A stretch of 64,000 nt of DNA from Gemmatimonadota bacterium (lineage in GTDB: Bacteria > Gemmatimonadota > Gemmatimonadetes > Gemmatimonadales > Gemmatimonadaceae). Positions 1 to 6,840 of this stretch are shown piece after piece (within the stretch, counting starts at the first letter, position 1; the number at the start of each line of letters is the position of its first letter). The translations under genes and the position numbers were made by a program. Below the pieces are notes generated by a model. It searched no databases. It worked only from the letters and a program-made list of their open reading frames with translations, and was not told where the DNA came from. The stretch lies in assembly GCA_016182795.1 (NCBI GenBank), contig JACPFW010000027.1:1-64000 (forward strand). Reading direction: 5' to 3'.

Positions 1-72
1 CCCGATTTGCTCCAGCTTGAAGGCCGTATTGAAGATCCGACGGCCATCCGCACCCCGACGATGTGCTTCCAT
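1..72 (-). CDS. transposase N-terminus (orfA-like), partial
   Basis: The first 24 codons of a minus-strand frame begin at ATG 72, nine bases downstream of AGGAGG. They read MEAHRRGADGRRIFNTAFKL followed by EQIG. The basic start leading into a 'RIFNTAFKLEQI' helix resembles the helix-turn-helix beginning of IS3/IS911-type OrfA proteins (general pattern RRxFxxEFKxExV). The rest runs off the window. Because only 24 residues are visible the family is not certain, but the ribosome site, the start position and the truncation of the neighbouring gene all agree with an IS. Confidence 0.55.
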   Translation of the reverse strand, partial: MEAHRRGADGRRIFNTAFKLEQIG

Positions 73-136
73 CTGCTGCCCCTCCTTTGAGAAGTAATCC
101 TACGCTTCCCAAAGTGCCTCGTCGAATTGGGGTACA
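1..136 (-). mobile_element. end of an insertion sequence (partial, runs off the window)
   Basis: Reading the minus strand, the coding frame of the SIR2-like gene is lost at about position 136, where the sequence becomes TGTACCCCAATTCGAC. This TG-beginning terminus is followed about 50 bases later by a strong ribosome site (AAAGGAGGGG) and the start of a transposase-like reading frame. That layout (terminal repeat, short leader, orfA) is typical of IS3-like elements. The other end, the inverted repeat partner and any target duplication lie outside the window, so the family is an inference. Confidence 0.6.
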
Positions 137-875
137 GACCAATCTGCTCAAGCTTCTTCTCCGGTGTACCCTCTGCTACGATGAGCGGATACTCTGAGCG
201 ACCAAGGCTCTCTCGTATCTGATCCGTGAGCCTGCGTTGCGTGCGATTCCAGCAGTGTTTCCGGAGTTGACCGCCCTTCACGTACAGATGCAAGGCACCG
301 TGCACAAAGAAGATGCCCTTGGCGCCGCCGAGCCGTTCCGTGAACACGACGTACGGCGCGTCCGGGTCGTCCTCGTCTGACCTGAACCCGTCTCCGTGAC
401 TGCCCTTCAGGCCTGACAGCACCGTCCAGTAGAGCAGTAGGTCGTAGTTGGTAGTGAAAATGTTGTGAAATGGTTTCAGGAACTCGCGAGCCGCTTCCTT
501 CTTCGCTTCCGATACAAGCCCAGAGTGCTCGAGATGCGATGCCGTGACCGCCTGAACTAGCGTGTTCTTCACAACTACAATGTCGTCTTGTAGATGCTTC
601 GTGTTCGGATGGGTGATGCTGTACTCCGAGCAGAGCCAGGACGCATCCTCCAGCAGTCTGAGCACACCTTCGAAGTTATTGGTCCCGAGACGTCGGAATG
701 CGGCCTGGGCTTTCTCGCTAAGACCCGCGGTTACCGCGGAGTCAAAGAGGCTCTGATAGCGGAAGATTGGGTCGCAGGCGATGCTGAACCCGTTGCCTAG
801 GAGTAAGTGCGATCGGCGTGTGCCCAGCACCTGTTTAACGTCGCTGAAAGTGAGCATTTGGAAGGCATCGGCCAA
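137..875 (-). pseudogene. SIR2-like DUF4917-type protein, 3' end removed by an IS
   Basis: An open frame runs on the minus strand from a TTG at 875 (AGGAG seven bases upstream; an in-frame ATG at 926 lies inside the attC site) to about position 137, 246 codons. It carries GNGFS near residues 27-31, TTNYD near 141-145 and VHGAL near 191-195. These are the nucleotide-binding and catalytic-region signatures of the SIR2-like fold, and the layout recalls the DUF4917 family, which is usually over 300 residues. Beyond 137 the frame enters the IS and reads basic nonsense, so the C-terminal part is missing. SIR2-like NADases often serve in phage defence, but a defence role here is inference. It directly follows an attC-like site and was therefore probably an integron cassette gene. 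Confidence 0.7.
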
Positions 876-894
876 GTGCGTGCTCTCCTGATCA

Positions 895-1002
895 GCATAA
901 CGTAAAGTTCTGCCGCGGGGCTTCATCACATTGCGGCAGGCCCGCGAAGCCGGCCAGTCGCCCTCCGAAAACAGCCCCGTCGGCAGCAGCGACGAGTTAT
1001 GC
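895..1002 (-). other. attC-like integron recombination site
   Basis: The minus strand starts GCATAAC and ends GTTATGC, a perfect inverted pair of 7-base core sites resembling attC R'' and R' boxes (VCR-type GTTATGC). Just inside, CTGCCGACGGGGC faces GCCCCGCGGCAG, giving a 12-bp stem interrupted by one extra base, as expected for the L boxes with an extrahelical base. The length of 108 bp is in the attC range. It lies directly after the lipoprotein gene and 20 bases before the SIR2-like start, the usual cassette position. Confidence 0.7.
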
Positions 1003-1080
1003 AATCTCTGAACGCGGGCTGAGCCGCTCGCCGCTCACGTATCGTGAGCGAGCGGTCGCCGCCCGTCCGGGAACGGTCCC

Positions 1081-1542
1081 TTAAGACCCAGGTGGATTCG
1101 GTCTTCCGATCTTGATCGTGTTCAGTAGAAAATGCCCTGGGTCTCCTTCGATCCAGAGCTCTAGCTCGGACGGTGCGCCAGCCTCACTGGCCTTGAACAC
1201 GACGTGCACCGAACTCGGTACGCCTTCCTTAGCAGGCACCGTGTTCCACTCCGCGAGGGTCAGCGTGGCCTTCGAGGAGGCGAGGACGCCTCGAAGAATA
1301 TCCATGTTCGGCGCGAAGCCTCTGAGAGCGCGCGTCTTCGGCGTAGTCAGCGGCAATACCGCCGACGAGCCGGAGTCTTGCAACACGCGGACGAACTCGC
1401 GGGCGAACCGTACCTCAGCGGGGAGTTGCGTGGACCGGGTGCCCGTAAGCCGACACCCACCGAGGAACAGTACGGCGGCGGCGAGCGCGCCAATTGCTAC
1501 AACACGACTGGGGACTGTGAGCATAGAGAAGTTGGCGTGCAT
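1081..1542 (-). CDS. small predicted lipoprotein, integron cassette gene
   Basis: A 153-residue protein is predicted from ATG 1542. The frame is open further upstream, but only this start gives a clean export signal: a short basic stretch, the hydrophobic segment AIGALAAAVLFL and the lipobox LGGC with Cys at residue 30. The mature part has no recognised domain; it looks like a small soluble alpha/beta domain ending in LLNTIKIGRPN. It should be exported and lipid-anchored. It sits between two attC-like sites, 60 bases after one and followed by the other, which makes it a plausible mobile gene cassette. Many cassette genes have no known function, and none is proposed here. Confidence 0.65.
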   Translation of the reverse strand: MHANFSMLTVPSRVVAIGALAAAVLFLGGCRLTGTRSTQLPAEVRFAREFVRVLQDSGSSAVLPLTTPKTRALRGFAPNMDILRGVLASSKATLTLAEWNTVPAKEGVPSSVHVVFKASEAGAPSELELWIEGDPGHFLLNTIKIGRPNPPGS

Positions 1543-1602
1543 AACGACGTTTGTGTGACAACTTATTCCGTCGCCGCAACTGTTATACTGTGAAACGAAT
1601 TC

Positions 1603-1700
1603 GCATAACGTCGCAGACCCCGCCAATATCCGGTGTTCTAGATCGTTGCGCCAGTTGCCGTTGATCGTGATCGCACCGCTCAGGCGCTCGCACGTTATGC
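1603..1700 (-). other. attC-like site upstream of the lipoprotein cassette
   Basis: The minus strand begins GCATAACGT and ends ACGTTATGC, a perfect 9-bp inverted repeat 98 bp apart. Core boxes match those of the site at 895-1002 exactly (GCATAAC and GTTATGC). The inner L-box pairing is weaker than in the other site, so the call rests on the identical cores, the length and the position in front of the next gene. Confidence 0.5.
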
Positions 1701-1859
1701 CGCACACCCGGTCAGCCTAGCACGGGTGCAAACCCCAACACCCCGCGAACGGGCCTTCAGCGCCAGCGTGCCGCACCAACCGCCGCCGCCCTCCTCATCC
1801 CCAACAATCGACCTATCCGCAGTCCCTACAACGATTTACCCAGTTGCATTTTGCGCCCC

Positions 1860-1888
1860 TTGCATCTTCGGTATTTGTTCGGTAATTG
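1860..1888 (+). promoter_or_regulatory. imuA promoter with candidate SOS operator
   Basis: A -35 TTGCAT (1860-1865) and a -10 TAATTG (1883-1888) are separated by exactly 17 bases, CTTCGGTATTTGTTCGG. The TTCGGT half-site occurs twice with an 11-base period. The same arrangement stands in front of dnaE2 (15517-15545). A direct repeat at 11-base spacing filling the spacer is what a LexA-type operator would need to block polymerase. The binding protein is inferred. Confidence 0.7.
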
Positions 1889-1909
1889 TAGAGCCCGTCC
1901 TTCGCTGGT

Positions 1910-2770
1910 GTGCCTGTGTCCATTGCCGTCCTGCGTCAGCAACTCGCCGAGATCGTTGAAGGCGCGCGCCCCGTCATGCCGGGGCTGCCCACCGGGCTGG
2001 CCGCGCTCGATGCGGTGCTCCCGGGGCACGGCCTGCCGCGCGGTCGGCTCACCGAAATCGCCGGCGCGCCGGGAAGCGGACGCACCACCATTGCCCGCCA
2101 ACTCGTGGCCGCCACACTGCACGCGGGATGGTGGGTGGCCTACGTCGACGCCTCACGCACGCTCGCTCCGCGCGACTGGGCCGCGCTCGGCGCGCACGAC
2201 GGGTTATGGGTGGTGCGCCCCGACGACCCGCAGCGCGGCGCCTGGTGCGCCGACGTGCTGCTGCGCAGCGGCGCCTTTGGCCTCGTCATTCTCGACGGCG
2301 CCCCTGCCCTGTCGCGCCCAGTAACCGTGCGCCTGGTGCGCCTCGCGCGCGCGAGCGACGCGGCGTTCGTGCTGCTCGCCCCCGACGGTCAGCACGCGGG
2401 CGTGGCCGGCGCGCTGCAACTGCGCGTGCAGCGCGTGCGAGGGAAACGAAAATCCGAACCGCTCGATTTGACGACGCGGCTGGAAGGATCACCCCGATCC
2501 AGCGCCCGCACCCCGGCGCAGCCCGAACTGCGTCGCCTGATGATCTCAATAGAAAAGGGCGGATCCGCCCAGCGCGTGGAGGTGTCTTATGCCGCCGACG
2601 AATCAACGCACGCCACGCGTCGCGTGCGTGAGGATCCCCAGGTTCCCGATCGGCGCGGTGTGGCTCGACGCGATCGGCACAAACGCGGCGCCCGCGCCGG
2701 CGGCGCCGGCGAGCGCAGCATCCGCCGCGGCGACGCCGCACTGGGACCGCCAACTGCTCGCCCTGCGTGA
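1910..2770 (+). CDS. imuA: ImuA-like RecA-fold accessory protein of the mutasome
   Basis: A 286-residue RecA/SulA-like protein is predicted from GTG 1910, about 15 bases after the expected transcription start. A P-loop GAPGSGRT is at residues 52-59 and a Walker B-like strand LVILDG at 125-130, in a compact RecA core. ImuA works with ImuB and DnaE2 in damage-induced mutagenesis. The conserved part ends near residue 230 (IEKGGSAQRVEV). The remaining 56 residues are Arg-rich and overlap the start of imuB by 182 bases in another frame, so the tail is probably read-through of little function. The promoter carries a candidate SOS operator. A second possibility is a simple RecA-like ATPase, but the imuB neighbour makes ImuA the best call. 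Confidence 0.8.
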   Translation: MPVSIAVLRQQLAEIVEGARPVMPGLPTGLAALDAVLPGHGLPRGRLTEIAGAPGSGRTTIARQLVAATLHAGWWVAYVDASRTLAPRDWAALGAHDGLWVVRPDDPQRGAWCADVLLRSGAFGLVILDGAPALSRPVTVRLVRLARASDAAFVLLAPDGQHAGVAGALQLRVQRVRGKRKSEPLDLTTRLEGSPRSSARTPAQPELRRLMISIEKGGSAQRVEVSYAADESTHATRRVREDPQVPDRRGVARRDRHKRGARAGGAGERSIRRGDAALGPPTARPA

Positions 2771-4268
2771 TGGCCAACGCCTGCGCGCCGTCACCGCGGC
2801 CGCCGCGCAACTACACGTGCGCGCTGGCATGACCGTTGCCGCCGCGCGCGGACGCTGCGCCACGCTCGAGGTGCGCGAGTGGGACGACGTCTGCGTGTCG
2901 CGCGAGATGGCGCGCACAAGCGCGGCCTTCCTTTCCGCCAGCCCGCAGGTGGCGCCGGCCGCCGGCCTGCCGGGCACCTGGTGGGTGGGAGCGTCAGGCT
3001 TTGATGGGCTCGGCGGGGAACGTGCGCTCGCCGATACGCTAAGACAGATGGCGAGAGTGTGGAGTCCGCGTGCCCGCGTGTGTGTGGCGGATTCGTGCGT
3101 GGTTGCACGCGCGGGCACTTGGGGGATGGCGGATGGCGGAGGGCAGATGGCGGATAGTGCGCACATTGTGCCGCCGGGCGGCGACGCCGCTTACCTCGCG
3201 CCGCTTCCGCTCACACTCATCCCGATGGACACCGAGGTGCGCGAGGCGCTGGTCGCGCTGGGGCTGGGCACGTGCGGCGCGCTCGCCGCGCTGTCGAGCG
3301 GCGAGGTCGAACGGCGATGGGGCGCCGCTGGCCTCTCGGCGTGGCGACTCGCCCACGGCATCGACCCGCGCCGTCCGGTGCTCACGCCCATCGGGCCGCT
3401 GCGGCAGGCGCACGCCGAGTTGGCGCTGAGCACCACCAGCGCCGAACCGGTGCTGTTTCTCGTGCGCGGCGCGCTCGAACGATTGATGGCCGACCTGATT
3501 CGCGACGGACGCGCCGCGGCCGCGGTGAGCATCACGCTCACCCTCGACGACGGGCGCGGCGCGCTCCCCTCGGGCGGCACGCCGCACACGATCACGCGCG
3601 AGGTGCGCGCGCCGCGCGCGCTGGCGCGCGTGGCGCCGTGGTTCGAACGGTGCCGTGCCCTGCTCGACACGTGGACACTTACCGCGCCAGTGTGCGCGGT
3701 CACCGTGGCCATCACCACCACCGCGCCACTCGGCGCCGAACAAGGCGACCTGCTCGCCCCCGCGTGGCGCGACCCGGCCGCCGCCGAGGCCGCGTTCGAA
3801 CGGCTGCGGAGCGCGCTCGGCGTGCGCGGCGTGGTGCGGCCGGTGGCGAGGGATGCGTACTGCCCTGAAAGGGAGGGCGTATGGACAGAGATGGGAACGG
3901 AGATGGTAGAGGGTAGAGGGTTGATGGTAGATAAGGCGACAACAACACCTCCACCCCACTCATCTACGGTCTACCATCCACCATCTACCACCTACCATCT
4001 GCCTTCCACCATCTCTCTCCGCTTACTCGAATCCCCCGAGCCGGTCACCATCATCGCCTCCCCACAGGGAGAGCCTCGCGCACTCGACTGGCAAAACCGC
4101 CGCATTCCCATTGCCCGCGCACGCGGCCCGGAGCGTTTGTCAGGCGCGTGGTGGACCGACGCGCCGTTCGCGCGCGACTACTGGCGCTGCGAGAGCGATG
4201 AACTGGAGCAGGAGTTCTTGCTCTACCGGGATTCAGAGGGGTGGAAGTTGCAGGGGTGGTACGATTGA
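2589..4268 (+). CDS. imuB: ImuB, catalytically inactive Y-family polymerase-like protein
   Basis: A 559-residue protein starts at ATG 2589 within the imuA frame. It opens with the ImuB-type strand RVACVRIPRFPIG and has the Y-family thumb and little-finger layout (LGLGTCGALAALSSGEV near residue 230, then a long alpha/beta C-terminal part ending DYWRCESDELEQEFLLYRD). ImuB lacks polymerase activity and acts as a clamp-binding adaptor for DnaE2. Two dispersed repeats sit in frame: a short one at about residues 179-189 and a long palindromic one at about 431-477 that adds some 45 low-complexity residues. Both preserve the frame, so the protein should still be made full length. It is followed convergently by the GT2 gene, with a palindromic repeat between them. 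Confidence 0.85.
   Translation: MPPTNQRTPRVACVRIPRFPIGAVWLDAIGTNAAPAPAAPASAASAAATPHWDRQLLALRDGQRLRAVTAAAAQLHVRAGMTVAAARGRCATLEVREWDDVCVSREMARTSAAFLSASPQVAPAAGLPGTWWVGASGFDGLGGERALADTLRQMARVWSPRARVCVADSCVVARAGTWGMADGGGQMADSAHIVPPGGDAAYLAPLPLTLIPMDTEVREALVALGLGTCGALAALSSGEVERRWGAAGLSAWRLAHGIDPRRPVLTPIGPLRQAHAELALSTTSAEPVLFLVRGALERLMADLIRDGRAAAAVSITLTLDDGRGALPSGGTPHTITREVRAPRALARVAPWFERCRALLDTWTLTAPVCAVTVAITTTAPLGAEQGDLLAPAWRDPAAAEAAFERLRSALGVRGVVRPVARDAYCPEREGVWTEMGTEMVEGRGLMVDKATTTPPPHSSTVYHPPSTTYHLPSTISLRLLESPEPVTIIASPQGEPRALDWQNRRIPIARARGPERLSGAWWTDAPFARDYWRCESDELEQEFLLYRDSEGWKLQGWYD
3125..3155 (+). repeat. dispersed GATGGCGGA-type repeat inside imuB
   Basis: Three GATGGCGGA/GCAGATGGCGGA units lie inside imuB in frame, encoding GMADGGGQMADS. 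The same unit recurs in dnaE2 and at the start of the gene at 27662. No matching opposite arm is found nearby, so this is a half copy. Confidence 0.7.
3881..4020 (+). repeat. long palindromic repeat inside imuB
   Basis: The left arm (3881-3935) is made of GATGGTAGAGGGTAGAGG-type units and the right arm (3961-4018) of CTACCATCCACCATCTACC-type units, which are its imperfect reverse complement. The insert keeps the imuB frame. It belongs to the same family as the repeat at 4269-4358. Confidence 0.75.
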
Positions 4269-4358
4269 GGCAGATGGTAGGGGGTAGATGGTGGACGGTA
4301 GATACTGAGCATCGTCTACCATCTACCATCTACTCTCTACCATCTGCCTTCTGCCATC
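4269..4358. repeat. palindromic GATGGTAGA repeat between convergent imuB and GT2 genes
   Basis: GGCAGATGGTAG at 4269 is matched by CTACCATCTGCC ending at 4347, and further GTAGATGG units in the left arm pair with CCATCTAC units in the right. The hairpin lies directly after the imuB stop and before the GT2 stop, so it may also act as a bidirectional terminator. Confidence 0.75.
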
Positions 4359-4360
4359 AC

Positions 4361-5770
4361 TTAGCCCTTCGCAAATCCCTCCCGCTGCATAACTCCCCAT
4401 CCCTTCTCGCCGCGCATCACTTTCCAGAACGCGTGGATGCGGTAGTACACGGTGAGCTGGCGGTAGCCGAGTCCTTCGACCAGCGCGAAGAACAGCAGGC
4501 GCCAGAGGTCGCCGGGGTGGTTATAGCGGCGGAACGTGACTTCCTCGAGCACGATGGCCCACATCGAGAGGAGGATGCCGTAGCCGACGGCGACAGCGAG
4601 GAAGGCGAGCGCGAACGGCACGTTGACCGCGCCGAGCACCAGGCCGAGCACGAGCCCGAGGTAGCCGAGCAGTTCGACGATGGGCGCGACCATCTCGCCG
4701 AACGTGAAGAACGGCAGCGCCACCATCCCCACCGAGCCGTAGCGCGGATTGAACAGCATCTTCCGCCGCTCCCACATCGTGCCAATGAGCCCGCGATGCC
4801 AGCGCTCGCGCTGGCGGTGCAAAATCTTGCTCGTGGCGGGCACTTCGGTCCACGCCACGGGATCGGGAATGAACGGCATGCTCGCCTTGATGCCGCTTTC
4901 GCGCAGATGGATGTGCAGACGCACGGCGAGGTCCATGTCTTCCGTGACGTTGCCGGTCTGGTAGCCGCCGATGGCGAGCAGATACTTGCGGGCGAACAAC
5001 CCGAACGCGCCGCTGATGATCAGGTTGCCGCCGATGCGGTTCCAACCGAGCCGGCCAAACAGGAACGCGCGCAGGTACTCCACAGTCTGGCAGCCGGGGA
5101 GCCAGCGCCGATCGACGCGCGCTTCGACGACGCGCCCAAGCTCCACCTTGCAGGCGTTGACGACGCGGATCGTGCCGCCGACCGCGGCAATCTCGCGCCC
5201 GAGCAGGAACGGGCGCGCAAGCCGCAGCAGTGCGTCGGGTTCAATGAGCGTGTCGGCGTCGCAAGCAATCACGTACGGAAAGCGCGCGGCGTTGATGGCC
5301 GCATTGAGCGAGTCGGCCTTGCCGCCGTTCTCCTTGTCGAGCACGAGCAGACGCGAGTGCGTGCGCGACCGGTACACGGCGCGCACCGCCGCCGTGGGAA
5401 TGGTGCGCGGAATCACCGGCGGGATCTCGTACAGGTCGTACGCGCGCATCAGCTCGTCCATCGTGCCGTCTTTCGACCCGTCGTTCACGAGCACCACTTC
5501 GTGCCGCGGATACTGCAGCGTGAGGAACGACAGCACGCTCGACGCGATGCTCACCTCTTCGTTGTACGCGGGGACGAGCACCGAGATGGGCGGCAGTGCG
5601 TCGGTGGACAGCGCGCGGGCAAAATACTCGTCGTCGGCAAGCTGGAAGTGCGTCCACAACTCGGGGAACGACAAAATGAGCAGCAGTGCGTAGAACGAGT
5701 TGAGAAAGATGAAATAGACGAGAATCGCCCAGTCGAGCGCCTGCAACGTCTGCAGAAGGGCATGCATCAT
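4361..5770 (-). CDS. membrane GT2 polysaccharide synthase (NodC/PgaC-like)
   Basis: A 469-residue processive family 2 glycosyltransferase. The frame is open further upstream, but ATG 5770 overlaps the stop of the HEAT gene (ATGA), which fits translational coupling. Residues 12-36 form a membrane segment. Catalytic signatures follow: NDGSKDG at 96-102, DAD at 171-173, TEDMD at 276-280 and QRERW at 320-324, as in chitin/hyaluronan/PNAG synthases. About three membrane segments follow near the C-terminus. It should polymerise an activated sugar and move the chain across the inner membrane. It is the last gene of an operon with a HEAT protein, a phosphorelay regulator, an LTA-synthase-like enzyme and a YaiO-like barrel. 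E. coli has a GT (yaiP) beside yaiO, which supports a shared surface-polymer role. The sugar is unknown. Confidence 0.85.
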   Translation of the reverse strand: MMHALLQTLQALDWAILVYFIFLNSFYALLLILSFPELWTHFQLADDEYFARALSTDALPPISVLVPAYNEEVSIASSVLSFLTLQYPRHEVVLVNDGSKDGTMDELMRAYDLYEIPPVIPRTIPTAAVRAVYRSRTHSRLLVLDKENGGKADSLNAAINAARFPYVIACDADTLIEPDALLRLARPFLLGREIAAVGGTIRVVNACKVELGRVVEARVDRRWLPGCQTVEYLRAFLFGRLGWNRIGGNLIISGAFGLFARKYLLAIGGYQTGNVTEDMDLAVRLHIHLRESGIKASMPFIPDPVAWTEVPATSKILHRQRERWHRGLIGTMWERRKMLFNPRYGSVGMVALPFFTFGEMVAPIVELLGYLGLVLGLVLGAVNVPFALAFLAVAVGYGILLSMWAIVLEEVTFRRYNHPGDLWRLLFFALVEGLGYRQLTVYYRIHAFWKVMRGEKGWGVMQREGFAKG

Positions 5771-6840
5771 ACGTCGGCGAGCTCGAGTACGGCCCCTTCC
5801 GAAAGCCCCGACGTCATCACCGCCATATCGCGCGCAAACTGATCGGGCGACTGCCGCGCGCGGCGCAGCGCGGCGCGTCCGGGCTCGCCGAGCAGGGCGA
5901 GCGACAGCGCGCAGCGAAAGCGCACCCACCACGCGCCGTCCGCCAAGCCGCGCTCCAGTTGCGGCAGCGACTCGGCGGCGCGCAGCGCGCCGAGTGCCTG
6001 CGCGCTCGCCGCGCGCACAAAGTCCTGTGGATCGTCGAGCAGCGACCGCACGGCCTCCACCGACTGCGCGTGCGGATACCGCCGCAGGGCGCGCACGGCG
6101 GCGGCGCGCACCTCGGGGTCGGCGTGCGATACGAGCGCGGTGATGGTCGGACGCAGCGACGGCAGGTGCAGCGATTCAGCGAGCGCCAGCCACGCGGCGA
6201 GGTCGTGCCCCTCCGCGGCCGGATCGCCGAGGAACTCGAGCAGCGGCGTCTCGGCGAGACGCCAGGAGATGCGCAGCGTGTTGCTGGTGAACAGGCGCAC
6301 CGCGAGCGGTTCGGCGGGATAGAAGGCCACCGCACTGCGCACGAGCGCGGGATCGGCCACCGCGGTGAGCGCTTCGGTGGCGGCGAGCCGAACGGCGGGG
6401 TGCTCGTCCTCGAGCAGTGCTTCCAGCGGCTTGGCATCGGCTGGCGTGCCGACGATGCCGTAGGCGCGCGCCGCGTCGAGACGCCGCCACCAGCGCCAGC
6501 TTGTCGCGCCGGCGAGCGCCCATCGCGTCCACCGCTCGCCGCGCATCGCGGCGCCGAGCGCCGCGCGCTGCGCCACGGGAACGCGCACGTCGTGCAGCTC
6601 CGACGCGGCGGCGAGTGCGGCGTCGCGCGGCAGATCGCTCAGACTCTCAACCACGGGCTTCAGCGAGCCGGCGCCGGTGAGCCAGCGCGCCAGCGGAATG
6701 TTCAGGCGCGCGCGCCCTTGCCGCACGCGGCGCCCGCGTTGCAGCAACCGCTCGCGCCGGGCCACGACGAACAGGCCGAGCAGGACGACGAAGACCGCCT
6801 GCGCCACGGCGATGACGCCGAGGACGACGAGCAGACTCAC
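5767..6840 (-). CDS. membrane-anchored HEAT-repeat protein
   Basis: A 357-residue protein with one N-terminal membrane segment (about residues 2-26), a basic linker, then repeated helical pairs. The pattern DEHPAVRLAATEAL, DPEVRAAAVRAL and DPQDFVRAASAQAL is typical of HEAT repeats (PBS-lyase type). Such proteins are scaffolds without catalytic activity. It overlaps the regulator gene upstream by 4 bp and the GT2 gene downstream by 4 bp, so the three products are probably made together. The likely job is to link the cytoplasmic regulator to the membrane synthase; this is inferred from context only. Confidence 0.75.
   Translation of the reverse strand: MSLLVVLGVIAVAQAVFVVLLGLFVVARRERLLQRGRRVRQGRARLNIPLARWLTGAGSLKPVVESLSDLPRDAALAAASELHDVRVPVAQRAALGAAMRGERWTRWALAGATSWRWWRRLDAARAYGIVGTPADAKPLEALLEDEHPAVRLAATEALTAVADPALVRSAVAFYPAEPLAVRLFTSNTLRISWRLAETPLLEFLGDPAAEGHDLAAWLALAESLHLPSLRPTITALVSHADPEVRAAAVRALRRYPHAQSVEAVRSLLDDPQDFVRAASAQALGALRAAESLPQLERGLADGAWWVRFRCALSLALLGEPGRAALRRARQSPDQFARDMAVMTSGLSEGAVLELADV

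Noticed and set aside
594-800. Short plus-strand frames across the SIR2-like region.
   Set aside because: They overlap the minus-strand frame that carries GNGFS and TTNYD; these are shadows of it.
1726-1959. A 77-codon plus-strand frame upstream of imuA.
   Set aside because: Low-complexity Pro/Ser stretch in the leader of imuA, crossing the promoter and the imuA start; no ribosome site or domain.
3880-4360. A CRISPR array, suggested by the regular repeated units.
   Set aside because: Units are 8-12 bases with no unique spacers of constant length; the arms form palindromes instead.
4241-5842. A 533-codon plus-strand frame opposite the GT2 gene.
   Set aside because: Arg/His/Glu-rich composition typical of the antisense of a GC-rich gene; the minus strand has all GT2 catalytic motifs.
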